Shown here: positions 1 through 7,984 of the stretch, piece by piece | Layout: each line of letters starts with the position of its first letter | Numbering within the stretch: position 1 is the first letter of the stretch | Assembly: GCA_029243605.1 (NCBI GenBank) | Contig: JAQWRT010000078.1 | Span: 1-38,462, forward strand | Reading direction: 5' to 3' | Length of the DNA stretch: 38,462 nucleotides | Origin: Myxococcota bacterium | Lineage (GTDB): Bacteria; Myxococcota_A; UBA9160; UBA4427 | Program-made: the position numbers and the translations under genes | Notes under the pieces: generated by a model | Database searches by the model: none | The model's input: only the letters and a program-made list of their open reading frames with translations | What the model was told of the DNA's origin: nothing

Positions 1-698
1 AGGGACTGACTCAGGAGTTCGGGGTCCAGAGAGCCGCCCAGTAGCCCCTGCTTCAGTCCGTCCACAGCCCCAAGGATCGTCTCATACTGGCCCAGCAGGA
101 GGAGTAGATATCCGCCGCTGATGCCCGGCAAGATCATGGCCGATGCGCCGGCGAGCCCGGAGACGGCGAGCAGGAAGAGATCGGGTTCACCGCCGCCCTG
201 TCGAATTTCGCCCATGGCCATGAGACACATCAAGATGAAGGCCAGCGCCGCACTGAGCCAGAGCGTAGGCGTGGCCGGCTTGGCGAGTCGCCAGACCAGA
301 GGAACCCCTCCCAGGCTGAGCCCGATGAAAAGGCTGTACATCACCCATCGGTTTTCGATGACAAGAGTCTTCATAGTTCCCGCGAGCAGAAGAATCGAGA
401 GTCCGGCCGCGGCGGCGATGATCCCCAGGGTAAGGACCGAGCGCCATTTGAAACGGAGGGTAGTGATCTCGGCGATGGCCGAAATGAAATTGGGATACAC
501 GCCCGCGGCCAAGAGCATGGTGCCCCCGCTGATACCGGGGACGAGGTTGGCGAGCCCCATGAGAATGCCTCCGGCCGTGCTCCGCAGGCCGAGGGCGGTG
601 GGAGAAAGTGCTTCGCCGGCTCCGATCGCGTTTCCGTGGGAAGAGGGCGTTTCGCCGGGGGTCTCGAGGCTCTCCGAGGACATGGAAGTCGTCTCCAT
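1..698 (-). CDS. DUF368 family polyprenyl-phosphate translocase (PopT-like), truncated by window edge
   Basis: Partial integral membrane protein, about 232 residues visible; the C-terminus lies beyond position 1. It carries both hallmark repeats of DUF368: GLANLVPGISGGTM near residues 48-61 and ILPGISGGYLLLLLGQYE near 189-206, separated by hydrophobic segments. DUF368 proteins (PopT) are known as broadly conserved undecaprenyl-phosphate translocases that return the lipid carrier across the inner membrane for cell-wall and surface-glycan synthesis; the role here is inferred from family. Two in-frame ATGs are possible, at 698 and 683. The second has a GGAG about 9 nt upstream and is at least as likely. 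The first 40 residues are polar and Ser/Glu-rich, an N-terminal cytoplasmic tail. It is divergent from the SRAP gene, with about 70 nt between them. Confidence 0.88.
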   Translation of the reverse strand, partial: METTSMSSESLETPGETPSSHGNAIGAGEALSPTALGLRSTAGGILMGLANLVPGISGGTMLLAAGVYPNFISAIAEITTLRFKWRSVLTLGIIAAAAGLSILLLAGTMKTLVIENRWVMYSLFIGLSLGGVPLVWRLAKPATPTLWLSAALAFILMCLMAMGEIRQGGGEPDLFLLAVSGLAGASAMILPGISGGYLLLLLGQYETILGAVDGLKQGLLGGSLDPELLSQS

Positions 699-767
699 TC
701 ATGGCGGGGGGCCGGATCGGGTGCCCCATTGCGGCGGCGGTTATAGTGTAGCAATGGGAGGACCAAT

Positions 768-1493
768 ATGTGCGGTCGAATGGTACTGACCCGAACGGCC
801 CATGAAATCGCGGACGAATTCGATGTGCCCGAGTGGTCGTCGGAGTGCGACTTTGGACCCCGCTACAACGTGGCGCCCAGCCAGAATGTTTTGGCTATCC
901 GGCGGCGGTCCGAAGGCGGGCGTGAATTGCTGCCTCTGCACTGGGGGCTACTTCCGAGTTGGTCTAAAAGCCGAGCGAGTGGTTACCGGATGATCAACGC
1001 GCGCTGTGAGACGGCGGCGGAAAAGCCGTCTTTTCGCCAGGCCCTCAAGGCACGGCGTTGCATCGTGGCTTCCGACGGCTTCTACGAATGGAAACCGGGC
1101 GAGCAGGGAACTCGAGCCAAGAAGAAGGGCGCTGCCAAGACTCCCTACTTCTTTCGGTCACCCGCCGGCGCAGCGCTCTCCCTGGCGGGGCTCTGGGAGA
1201 CTTGGATAGACCGGGATTCGGGGGAAGTCGTCGAGTCCTGCGCGATTTTGACCTGCGAGGCCAACGCCGATATGCGATCGGTCCATCACCGGATGCCAGT
1301 GCTTCTGTCGTCCCAGGATTACGACGCCTGGCTCGGCACCGGCCCGGAAGAATCTCTTGAATTTCAGCGACTCATGCAGCCCGCGCCGTCGGGTGCACTC
1401 GAGGCGATCGAGGTGAGTTCCTGGGTGAATAACCCGAGGAATGAGGATCCACTGTGCATCGAACCGGCGTCGAGTGCTACACCTCTCGCATGA
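768..1493 (+). CDS. SRAP-domain protein (HMCES/YedK family)
   Basis: 241 aa, usual length for bacterial SRAP proteins. The family crosslinks covalently to abasic sites in single-stranded DNA through Cys2 after removal of Met1, shielding the lesion at replication forks. All signature residues are present: MCGRM start (Cys2), N77 in MINARCET, E107 in FYEWK and H173 in HHRMPV, matching the Asn/Glu/His catalytic set of YedK. Other conserved blocks are YNVAPSQ and LPLHWGLLPSW. The start is supported by a GGGAGGA element 7 nt upstream and by the absolute need for Cys at position 2. Its stop overlaps the next start as ATGA, so it is probably translationally coupled to the small membrane protein and symporter downstream, although no functional link is obvious. 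Confidence 0.96.
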   Translation: MCGRMVLTRTAHEIADEFDVPEWSSECDFGPRYNVAPSQNVLAIRRRSEGGRELLPLHWGLLPSWSKSRASGYRMINARCETAAEKPSFRQALKARRCIVASDGFYEWKPGEQGTRAKKKGAAKTPYFFRSPAGAALSLAGLWETWIDRDSGEVVESCAILTCEANADMRSVHHRMPVLLSSQDYDAWLGTGPEESLEFQRLMQPAPSGALEAIEVSSWVNNPRNEDPLCIEPASSATPLA

Positions 1494-1807
1494 GCGATGG
1501 ACGACGGGGTCGATCGAAGGAGCCGAAGAGCGGCTCGCCCCTGCGCGCTGGGTTGTTCGGGCTGATCGCGATCCTCTACTTATTTTCGGTTCCCTGGTAT
1601 CGCGCCGATGACCAGCCCCTTCGGCTGCTTTTGGGGCTGCCCGATTGGGTGGCGGTCGCCGTGCTCTGTTACGCGCTGGTGGCGGTCCTCAATTCTGTAG
1701 CCTGGGCGCGAACGGTTATCGATGACGCGGCGCCCCTGCCCGATACCCTGAGGGATCGCTCGGCCGATGGCGAGGACTCGACGCGGGCTCGGGGGGTTCA
1801 GGGATGA
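1490..1807 (+). CDS. Small two-TM membrane protein paired with a sodium:solute symporter (DUF3311/DUF997-like)
   Basis: 105 aa from the ATG that overlaps the SRAP stop codon. A longer reading from 1454 would overlap the SRAP gene by 40 nt and has no advantage. There are two hydrophobic segments, near residues 19-36 (ending FSVPWY) and 51-72, with a basic N-terminus and an acidic, charged C-terminal tail. Small two-TM proteins directly upstream of, and overlapping, an SSS-family transporter are a common arrangement (YhdT with PanF; DUF3311 with SSS in other phyla), where they are thought to be accessory subunits. The PWY motif and helix spacing resemble that class, but I cannot assign the exact Pfam. 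Its TGA overlaps the symporter ATG by 4 nt. Confidence 0.72.
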   Translation: MSDGRRGRSKEPKSGSPLRAGLFGLIAILYLFSVPWYRADDQPLRLLLGLPDWVAVAVLCYALVAVLNSVAWARTVIDDAAPLPDTLRDRSADGEDSTRARGVQG

Positions 1808-3258
1808 ACTTCTCGGAAATGGGACTTGTGGCGCTCCTGGTCTATGTCGGTCTTCTCCTGGTGGTCGGCGAGATCGCCAGTCGAGCGCGCAGGGACCTGA
1901 CTCCGAAGGATCATTTCCTCGGAGGTCGAGAACTCGGGGTGTTCGTCCTTTTCCTGACGCTCTATGCAACCGCGTATTCGGGCAATTCCCTGCTTGGATA
2001 CCCGGGCAAGGCCTACCGGACCGGTTTCAGTTTCGTCATGGCCACGGGTTTCATGATGGCGATCATCGTGGTCTTCCATGTCCTCGTCCCTCGGCTACGA
2101 CCCGCTGCCGTTCAACGCGGTTACGTGACTCCAGGCGATTTTGTGCGCGACCGTTTTTCCGGGGAGCCGGGCGGCCGGGCCTTGGTGGCTTCGGTGGGCA
2201 TTTTGATGGCGCTGGCGCTAGCGAATTTCATCCTGGCACAACTCAAAGCCATGGGGGATGTGGCGAGTCTCGTGACCGGAGATCTCATCCCCTATTCGTG
2301 GGGGGTGGTTGGTCTCGCCGCGATGATCCTTTTTTATGAGACCCGGGGCGGCATGCGTGCCGTCGCCTGGACCGATGCGGCCCAGGGAATCCTGATGGGT
2401 GTGGGGCTCGTGACTCTGCTGGTCTGGCTGCTCGACGGCTCGGGTGGCCTCGAGCAGGTGACCCTGGAGGTCGCGCGGATCCGGCCCGACGCGGTTCGGG
2501 TACCCGATGCAGCGGCTTGTGCGAATTGGTTCAGTACGATCGCGCTCTTGGGTCTGGCCAGTGTGATCTACCCCCAGGCGATCCAGCGGATCTATGCCGC
2601 CAAGACGGGTCGTGCGTTGTCTCAGTCGTTTGCCTGGATGACTTTTATGCCCCTAGCGACGACTCTGGTGGTGACCCTGATCGGGATCGCTGCGATACCC
2701 CGGGTCGAGTTGGCTGCGGGGGTCGCGAGTGATGGGGTAATGCCCGTTCTTCTTCGCGAGTGGGCCTTGGATGGTGGTTTGGGCCAGGCGGCGGCGATCC
2801 TCGTCTTTATCGGTGCGCTTTCCGCGATCATGTCCACGGCCGATTCGTGCCTGCTCTCCCTGGGTTCATTGATCGTTCGCGATCTGCTCGGGCAGCGGGG
2901 TGAGAGCGCCCGCCAAACGCGCATGGGGAAGATGCTCGCGGCGGCTGTGTTGCTCGCGATCATCCCCCTGGCACTCGAACGCGATCTGACCCTGTGGCGT
3001 CTGATCGAGTTAAAGATGGAGTTGTTGATTCAGTGTGTGCCGGCTTTTCTCTTGGCGATCCACTGGACACGCCAGTCGGCGATGGCCACTCTCCTCGGCC
3101 TCCTGGCGGGGACGATCTTTGCTGTGGGGCTGACCCTGGCGGGGGTCGCGAAATGGGGAGGGATTCACGTGGGCGTGATTGGGCTAGGGCTGAACTTTTT
3201 GGTGGTGGTGGTGGTTTCGACCCTGCAGGGGAATTCAGCGGGTCGGGCCCGAGCTTGA
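1804..3258 (+). CDS. Sodium:solute symporter family (SSS) transporter
   Basis: 484 aa, about 13 hydrophobic segments, usual length for the SSS family. It has the typical early block GGRELGVF followed by ATAYSGNSLLGYPG. The SSS sodium-site helix is at residues 340-352, SAIMSTADSCLLS, where Ser/Thr side chains normally ligate Na+. The family couples inward Na+ flow to uptake of proline, pantothenate, acetate, sugars and similar solutes; the substrate cannot be told from sequence. Pairing with the small upstream membrane protein recalls PanF/YhdT and actinobacterial DUF3311/SSS pairs. The ATGA overlap indicates coupled translation. Confidence 0.9.
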   Translation: MNFSEMGLVALLVYVGLLLVVGEIASRARRDLTPKDHFLGGRELGVFVLFLTLYATAYSGNSLLGYPGKAYRTGFSFVMATGFMMAIIVVFHVLVPRLRPAAVQRGYVTPGDFVRDRFSGEPGGRALVASVGILMALALANFILAQLKAMGDVASLVTGDLIPYSWGVVGLAAMILFYETRGGMRAVAWTDAAQGILMGVGLVTLLVWLLDGSGGLEQVTLEVARIRPDAVRVPDAAACANWFSTIALLGLASVIYPQAIQRIYAAKTGRALSQSFAWMTFMPLATTLVVTLIGIAAIPRVELAAGVASDGVMPVLLREWALDGGLGQAAAILVFIGALSAIMSTADSCLLSLGSLIVRDLLGQRGESARQTRMGKMLAAAVLLAIIPLALERDLTLWRLIELKMELLIQCVPAFLLAIHWTRQSAMATLLGLLAGTIFAVGLTLAGVAKWGGIHVGVIGLGLNFLVVVVVSTLQGNSAGRARA

Positions 3259-3330
3259 CCCTTCGCGCGAGGCTGAGCCCCAACATGCGCTGGATTTCCA
3301 TTTTTGGCTGTGATTTTAGGAGGCCGACGA

Positions 3331-5418
3331 TTGTCGACTGAAAACCCGCTTCTGAGCCCGACGGGCTTGCCACGCTTTTCCGCCATCGAGCCGGCCCATG
3401 TGGAGCCGGCCATGCGCTCGTTGATCGCGGAATTGAGGGAAACTCTTGCCGAACTCGAGGCCGGGTTAGAACCGACCTGGGCCGGGGTGGTCGTTCCCCT
3501 GGAGTCATTGGGGGACCGTCTGGGAAGGGCTTGGGGAGTTGTCGGTCACCTGATGGGCGTATGCAATAGCGACGAACTGCGAGCTGCTTATGAAAAGGTT
3601 CAGCCTGAGGTGGTGCGTTTCGCCTTGGATCAGGGCCAGAGTCGCCCGGTCTACAGCGCACTCAAGGCGCTCCGCAGTGGCGAAGGCTGGTCCGACCTCG
3701 AAGAGGCCCAGCATCGGATTGTGGACTCTCTGCTGCGGGACGCTGAGCACAGTGGGGTGGGTCTGGCCGGTCCGGAACGCGAGCGGTTCAATGCCGTGCA
3801 GGAGGAACTCGCCCGCCTGACCACCGATTTCAATAATCACGTTCTCGATGCCACTCGGGCCTGGTCCCTGGTTCTGACCGATCAGACGGAGATGGAGGGA
3901 ACGCCCGAGAGTCTGCGGGCGATGTGCGCCGAAACGGCTCGGGAGAAGGGCTATCCCCAGGCGACGCCCGAGGCCGGGCCCTGGGTGCTGGGCCTGGATG
4001 CACCCTGCCTCGTGCCTTTTCTCGAGCATGCCGAGCGCCGGGACCTACGCGAGCGGCTCTACCGCGCGTACCTTTCCCGAGCCGGCACCGGTGAGTTCGA
4101 TAATACGCCCCTGATCGAGCGGATCCTGGCCCTGCGGGCCGACGAAGCCGAACTGCTCGGCTTCGCAAGCTATGCGGAGCTGAGCCTCTCGAGCAAAATG
4201 GCCCCGGGAGTCGATGCGGTTCACGAGTTGCTCGAGTCCCTGCGCGGCGCGTCTTTCGACGCGGCGCATGCCGACCTCGCCGAGCTTCAGGCCTTCGCGA
4301 CCCGGCCGGGGGCGGGCGGGCCCGAAAAGCTTTGCCTTTGGGATATTGCGTATTGGTCGGAGAGGTTGCGTGAAGATCGCTTCGCCTACAGCGAGGAGGA
4401 ATTGCGTCCCTATTTTCCGCTCCCCCGTGTGCTCGAGGGTCTCTTCAGCCTGAGCCAGGAACTCTTCGGGGTGAAGATCGTCGCTGCGGACGGTGAAGCC
4501 GAGGTCTGGCACCCCGACGTTCGCTTCTTTCGGGTCATGGACGAGGCCGGCGAGGATTTGGCCGCCTTTTTCCTGGATGCTTACTCGCGTCCGGGCGAGA
4601 AGCGGGGCGGCGCATGGATGGATGAATGCGCGGGGCGCAGTCGCCGGCTGGCGGATCCGGGCGAGAGCATTCGCAAGCCCGTGGCGTATCTGGTTTGCAA
4701 TCAGGCGCCGCCGATTTCCGGGCGCCCCTCGTTGATGAGCTTTGGCGAGGTGACCACGCTCTTTCACGAATTCGGCCACGGGCTGCAGCATATGCTGACG
4801 CGGGTGGAAGAGGGAATGGCCTCGGGGATTCGCAATGTCGAGTGGGATGCGGTGGAACTCCCGAGCCAGTTCATGGAGAACTGGTGTTACCAGGCCGGAA
4901 CCCTTTCAGAGATCAGTGGCCACATCGAGACGGGGGCGCCTTTGCCCGAGGACCTCTTCGCCAAACTCGCCGCGGCGCGCACGTTTAGGGCGGGCAGCGA
5001 TATGCTGAGGCAGCTCTATTTTTCCTTGACGGATCTAGCGCTTCACCACGAGTATCAGCCGGGCTCGGAGGGGGGCGCCTTCGCGGTACAGCGACAGGTC
5101 GCGGAGCGAAATGCAGTTCTTCCCCTGCTTCCCGAGGACCGTTTTCTGTGCAGTTTTGGCCATATCTTCGGCGGGGGATACGCCGCGGGCTACTACAGCT
5201 ACAAGTGGGCCGAGGTGCTCTCTGCGGATGCCTTTGGGGCCTTTGAAGAGGCCGGGCTGGAGGATCCCCAAGCCGTTAAGGCCATGGGGAGGCGCTTTCG
5301 CGAGACGGTTCTTGCGCGTGGAGGGAGCCAGCCGCCCATGGAGGTCTTTCAGGCTTTCCGGGGGCGTGAGCCCAAGGTCGACGCACTCCTTCGCCACAGC
5401 GGGTTGGGATCAGCGTGA
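3331..5418 (+). CDS. prlC: M3 family oligopeptidase (oligopeptidase A type)
   Basis: Cytoplasmic zinc metallopeptidase of the thimet oligopeptidase/OpdA family, which degrades short peptides including cleaved signal peptides. I place the start at the TTG at 3331, because an AGGAGG at 3318-3323 lies 7 nt upstream. The resulting N-terminus, STENPLLSPTGLPRFSAIEP, is typical of OpdA, whereas an upstream ATG at 3304 has no ribosome-binding site and adds nine atypical residues. The product is then 695 aa. The zinc site is HEFGH at 479-483 with E509 in DAVELPSQ, the spacing seen in OpdA. The C-terminal GGGYAAGYYSYKWAEVLSADAF block closes the active site. Its stop overlaps the following GTG start (GTGA), tying it to the alkyltransferase-like gene. 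Confidence 0.95.
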   Translation: MSTENPLLSPTGLPRFSAIEPAHVEPAMRSLIAELRETLAELEAGLEPTWAGVVVPLESLGDRLGRAWGVVGHLMGVCNSDELRAAYEKVQPEVVRFALDQGQSRPVYSALKALRSGEGWSDLEEAQHRIVDSLLRDAEHSGVGLAGPERERFNAVQEELARLTTDFNNHVLDATRAWSLVLTDQTEMEGTPESLRAMCAETAREKGYPQATPEAGPWVLGLDAPCLVPFLEHAERRDLRERLYRAYLSRAGTGEFDNTPLIERILALRADEAELLGFASYAELSLSSKMAPGVDAVHELLESLRGASFDAAHADLAELQAFATRPGAGGPEKLCLWDIAYWSERLREDRFAYSEEELRPYFPLPRVLEGLFSLSQELFGVKIVAADGEAEVWHPDVRFFRVMDEAGEDLAAFFLDAYSRPGEKRGGAWMDECAGRSRRLADPGESIRKPVAYLVCNQAPPISGRPSLMSFGEVTTLFHEFGHGLQHMLTRVEEGMASGIRNVEWDAVELPSQFMENWCYQAGTLSEISGHIETGAPLPEDLFAKLAAARTFRAGSDMLRQLYFSLTDLALHHEYQPGSEGGAFAVQRQVAERNAVLPLLPEDRFLCSFGHIFGGGYAAGYYSYKWAEVLSADAFGAFEEAGLEDPQAVKAMGRRFRETVLARGGSQPPMEVFQAFRGREPKVDALLRHSGLGSA

Positions 5419-5735
5419 AGCCCGAGGGAAGCTACGCCCGCATCTATGCGGTCGTTTGTCGTATCCCGTGCGGGCGAGTGAGTACCTACGGAGCGGTGGC
5501 TCGCGTGGCCGGGCTCCCCGGTCGGGCCCGGCAAGTCGGATACGCGCTGCATGCGCTGTCTGAAGAAGAGGTTCCCTGGCAGCGGGTGGTGAATGCTCGA
5601 GGGCAGATCAGTTTGGGAGCCGAAGCGGGAATGAACTCCCTGCAGAGACAGATGCTGGAGGCCGAGGGGGTATCCTTCGATGACCGCGGCCGTGTCAACC
5701 TGGATGAATTTGGCTGGCGGGTTAATCCGTCATGA
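5415..5735 (+). CDS. atl: Alkyltransferase-like protein (ATL), MGMT-fold without catalytic Cys
   Basis: 106 aa, equivalent to only the DNA-binding C-terminal domain of O6-methylguanine-DNA methyltransferase. The active-site motif PCHRV is replaced by PWQRV (P54-V58), so the methyl-acceptor Cys is Trp, which defines the ATL family. ATLs bind O6-alkylguanine and pass the lesion to nucleotide excision repair rather than repairing it themselves. Other MGMT features are kept: the helix-turn-helix region with IPCGRVSTYGAVA, the arginine-finger segment GRARQVGYAL, and the late block VSFDDRGRVNL. Start is GTG, overlapping the peptidase stop as GTGA. Cys15 and Cys19 exist but are not in the acceptor position. 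Confidence 0.93.
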   Translation: MKPEGSYARIYAVVCRIPCGRVSTYGAVARVAGLPGRARQVGYALHALSEEEVPWQRVVNARGQISLGAEAGMNSLQRQMLEAEGVSFDDRGRVNLDEFGWRVNPS

Positions 5736-5774
5736 TCGAGGGCCGAGAAATCGGCCCAGGAGGCGAGAATAGGA

Positions 5775-6023
5775 ATGGAAACCCGAATGGTGCGCTTGGC
5801 CATCGACTTTGAGAACCCAGGAACCGAGTGGTGGGAGGCAGGAGGAAAAGACCTCTGGGAAGCACTCTCCGAAGGTTTTGGGGAGAATGCCGTGGTCGTG
5901 GACTCTTCCATTGCCGACTCCTGGATTCTGCAGGCGGCGACGTTGCCCGGCTGGACCGGAGGGCCGGAATTCTCACCCCATCCGATCTGCCTCAAGGAAT
6001 TGCACGACGACGAAGAGGTTTGA
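5775..6023 (+). CDS. Small acidic Trp-rich protein of unknown function
   Basis: 82 aa, not recognised. It is strongly acidic, ends in LHDDEEV and contains five tryptophans, including the pair EWWEAG. There is no signal peptide or membrane segment. The start is well supported by AGGAGG at 5758-5763, 11 nt before the ATG, and the gene lies 39 nt after the ATL gene on the same strand. An inverted repeat at 6036-6056 follows the stop. Good ribosome-binding site and ordinary composition suggest a real, probably lineage-restricted gene; no function can be given. Confidence 0.6.
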   Translation: METRMVRLAIDFENPGTEWWEAGGKDLWEALSEGFGENAVVVDSSIADSWILQAATLPGWTGGPEFSPHPICLKELHDDEEV

Positions 6024-6035
6024 TTTAGAGCGCTG

Positions 6036-6056
6036 CGGGGTTGTTTGGGAACCCCG
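6036..6056 (+). terminator. Possible transcription terminator hairpin after the small acidic ORF
   Basis: Perfect 7-bp inverted repeat CGGGGTT / AACCCCG with a 7-nt loop, beginning 12 nt after the stop codon. No T-run follows, so it may be only a weak or Rho-assisted terminator. Confidence 0.35.
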
Positions 6057-6115
6057 AGATGGGCTGCTAGCGTTTGAGCGAGTCCCCTACTTGAAGCCGA
6101 ACAGGAGTTCATGTC

Positions 6116-6847
6116 ATGAGCAGTGGAAACGCAGTCATCATTGCTGCGACCCTATTGGGGTTGAGCATCGTCGGGAGTACGCATCTTCTCGTGGGGTCCA
6201 TCGATCGGGTCAGCGCGAGCTTCGCTGCGTTCAGTACTGAACTCGCCAAATCGGGCAATGCCGAGGGGAAAGCCGCTGCGGCCCCGGCTCCGGCTCCGCC
6301 TCGGCGCGGCCCCGATCCGGCCAAGGCCTACTCGGTGAACACCAAGGGCTCGCCCGCCAAGGGGGGCGGAGAGAACGCGCCCGTGACCCTGGTGGAATTC
6401 TCAGATTTCCAGTGCCCCTTCTGCGGCCGGGTCAACGGCACCCTGGACCAGATCGAGAAAACCTACGGGGAGAAGGTGCGAATCGTATTCAAGCATTTGC
6501 CCCTCCGGATGCATTCGAAGGCCCCCATGGCTCACGCCGCGGCCGAGGCCGCGAATCGCCAAGGCAAGTTCTGTGAGATGCACGACCTGATCTTCAATAA
6601 CCAGCGGAACCTCAGCGAAGAGGCGTATGTCGCCTACGCGGGCCAGATCGGCATGAACGTCGATCAGTTCAAGCAGGACCTGGCCTCGGCCTCGGTGAAG
6701 GCCCGGGTGGATGCCGATACCCGGGAAGCCGAGAAGTTGGGTGTGACCGGAACGCCGGGATTTTTCATCAACGGCTATTTCCTGTCGGGCGCCAAGCCTT
6801 TTGGGGAATTCCAGAAAGTCATCGACGCTCAGCTCAAAGAGAGCTGA
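6116..6847 (+). CDS. DsbA-family thioredoxin-fold protein, membrane anchored
   Basis: 243 aa. Residues 7-28 form an uncleaved-looking hydrophobic anchor, followed by an Ala/Pro-rich linker (about 53-68) and a DsbA/DSBA-like thioredoxin domain from about residue 75. The redox motif is CPFC at 100-103, and the cis-proline is P214 in VTGTPGFFING, followed by the block SGAKPFGEFQKVIDAQL, as in ScsC/BdbD/DsbA-like proteins. It probably acts in the periplasm as a thiol:disulfide oxidoreductase; substrate and redox partner are unknown and no DsbB-like gene is nearby. Start choice: the ATG at 6116 has AGGAG about 8 nt upstream; a nearby ATG at 6111 is out of frame. A hairpin overlaps the last codons. 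Confidence 0.9.
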   Translation: MSSGNAVIIAATLLGLSIVGSTHLLVGSIDRVSASFAAFSTELAKSGNAEGKAAAAPAPAPPRRGPDPAKAYSVNTKGSPAKGGGENAPVTLVEFSDFQCPFCGRVNGTLDQIEKTYGEKVRIVFKHLPLRMHSKAPMAHAAAEAANRQGKFCEMHDLIFNNQRNLSEEAYVAYAGQIGMNVDQFKQDLASASVKARVDADTREAEKLGVTGTPGFFINGYFLSGAKPFGEFQKVIDAQLKES

Positions 6848-6852
6848 GCTTT
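6827..6852 (+). terminator. Intrinsic terminator overlapping the end of the DsbA-like gene
   Basis: Perfect 9-bp inverted repeat GCTCAGCTC / GAGCTGAGC with a 5-nt loop AAAGA, followed by TTT. The repeat begins within the last coding codons and includes the TGA stop, an economical arrangement. Confidence 0.6.
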
Positions 6853-7153
6853 CGCTGCTGCCGGGCGAGCTTCGGAAGGCCTAGGCGCGGTGGTCTAGCC
6901 ACCCGCGTAGCGGCCGCGAAGAACGTCGCGATGGCAGAGGCCCGCTCGCGGTCCTCCGGATCGGCGAGAAGGACCCGGATGGCACGATCTCCCGATTCGG
7001 ATTGTTGCTGGCTGATTCCCTGACCGCTCGTGAGTCGGGGCGGTGCAGCATTCCAGTCGTAGCCTCTTCCCGAGTGGTCCGCGTATTTGGGGAGCGGGGC
7101 CTCTTTCGCCGATTCTCGGCATCGGGCGCTCGGGAGGCCCTATACTCCTCGCC
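6848..7153. other. Intergenic region without a recognisable gene
   Basis: 306 nt between the DsbA-like gene and the crotonase. Apart from the terminator overlapping the upstream stop and a short imperfect stem at 6886-6907 (CGCGGTGG ... CCACCCGCG), I see nothing. Short open frames here on both strands have arginine/serine-rich, shadow-like composition and no ribosome-binding sites. A TATACT at 7141-7146 could be a -10 box for the crotonase gene, but no matching -35 is present. Confidence 0.5.
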
Positions 7154-7933
7154 ATGGATCCCATACTCGCGGAAAAAGACGATGGTGTGCTCTGCCTCAC
7201 GATGAATCGGCCAGAGAAGAAGAATGCTTTCAACACGGCCCAGTGGGTGGCTTTTCGGGAGGCCCTTACCGAGGCGCGGGAGGATCCCAGTGTTGGGGTC
7301 GTGGTCCTGACCGGCGCCGGAGAGGACTTTTCCGCGGGGCAGGATCTTACCGAGATGCTGAGCGGGGGCGGCGGCGCGACTTCTGCTGAGGAGCATCCCT
7401 TCGCCGCGGCGATGAAGGCGCTCTACGCTTTCGACAAGCCCCTACTGGCGGCGGCCAAGGGGGTGGGGGTTGGTTTCGGAGCGACCTGCCTTTTTCACTG
7501 TGACGTGGTCTATGTGGGGGAGAGCCTGCGTCTCCGGCTTCCCTTCGTGAGCCTCGGCTTGGTTCCCGAGGCGGCGAGCAGTTATATGCTCCAGACGGTG
7601 ATCGGCTATCAGCGGGCCGCCGAGCTCTTCTTTACCGCCGAGTGGATCGACGCGGAACGCGCGGTGAGCAGCGGTATTGCGGCGCGGGCGTACCCCGACG
7701 AGGCATTGCTCGAGGCGACCCTGGGCAAGGCCAGAGAGATCGCCCAATGGCCGGCCACCTCGTTGCAGGCGACGAAACAACTTCTTCAAGCTCCCCATCG
7801 CGCCGCGGTTCAAGCGGCCGAGAAGGCGGAGCAGGCGGGCATGCTCGCCCAGGTGGGCTCCCCGGCGAATGTCGAAGCGGTCTCGGCGTTCATCGAGCGT
7901 CGCAAACCCGATTTTCGCAAGCTCGTCGAATAA
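7154..7933 (+). CDS. Crotonase-superfamily enoyl-CoA hydratase/isomerase, delta3-delta2-isomerase-like active site
   Basis: 259 aa from the ATG at 7154. An upstream ATG at 7043 would add 37 residues of non-crotonase sequence, whereas MDPILAEKDDGVLCLTMNRPE is a standard crotonase beginning. The oxyanion-hole loop is FSAGQDLTEM (59-68) and the second is KGVGVGFGA. By manual alignment to mitochondrial enoyl-CoA hydratase, the two catalytic glutamates are absent (T111 and F131 instead). A Glu is present at 139 in LGLVPEAASS, the place used by PECI-type delta3,delta2-enoyl-CoA isomerases. It therefore more likely shifts a double bond during beta-oxidation of unsaturated acyl-CoAs than hydrates one. 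This is inference; crotonase specificity is hard to read from sequence. No strong Shine-Dalgarno sits close to the start. Confidence 0.88.
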   Translation: MDPILAEKDDGVLCLTMNRPEKKNAFNTAQWVAFREALTEAREDPSVGVVVLTGAGEDFSAGQDLTEMLSGGGGATSAEEHPFAAAMKALYAFDKPLLAAAKGVGVGFGATCLFHCDVVYVGESLRLRLPFVSLGLVPEAASSYMLQTVIGYQRAAELFFTAEWIDAERAVSSGIAARAYPDEALLEATLGKAREIAQWPATSLQATKQLLQAPHRAAVQAAEKAEQAGMLAQVGSPANVEAVSAFIERRKPDFRKLVE

Positions 7934-7969
7934 CCCCGAATCGCTTCGGGGCCGGCGGAGAGAGCCGGC
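7934..7969. terminator. Double hairpin between convergent genes, probable bidirectional terminator
   Basis: Directly after the crotonase stop are two adjacent inverted repeats: CCCCGAA-TCGC-TTCGGGG (7934-7951) and GCCGGC-GGAGAGA-GCCGGC (7951-7969). They lie between the convergent crotonase and GST genes. No T-run follows on either strand. Confidence 0.5.
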
Positions 7970-7984
7970 GACTCCCAGCGGGCC

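Noticed and set aside
121..789. 222-codon plus-strand open frame at the window start
   Set aside because: Antisense to the DUF368 gene, whose two diagnostic motifs are unmistakable in the minus-strand frame.
7043..7153. Upstream start for the crotonase
   Set aside because: It adds 37 residues without crotonase character; the ATG at 7154 gives the normal N-terminus.
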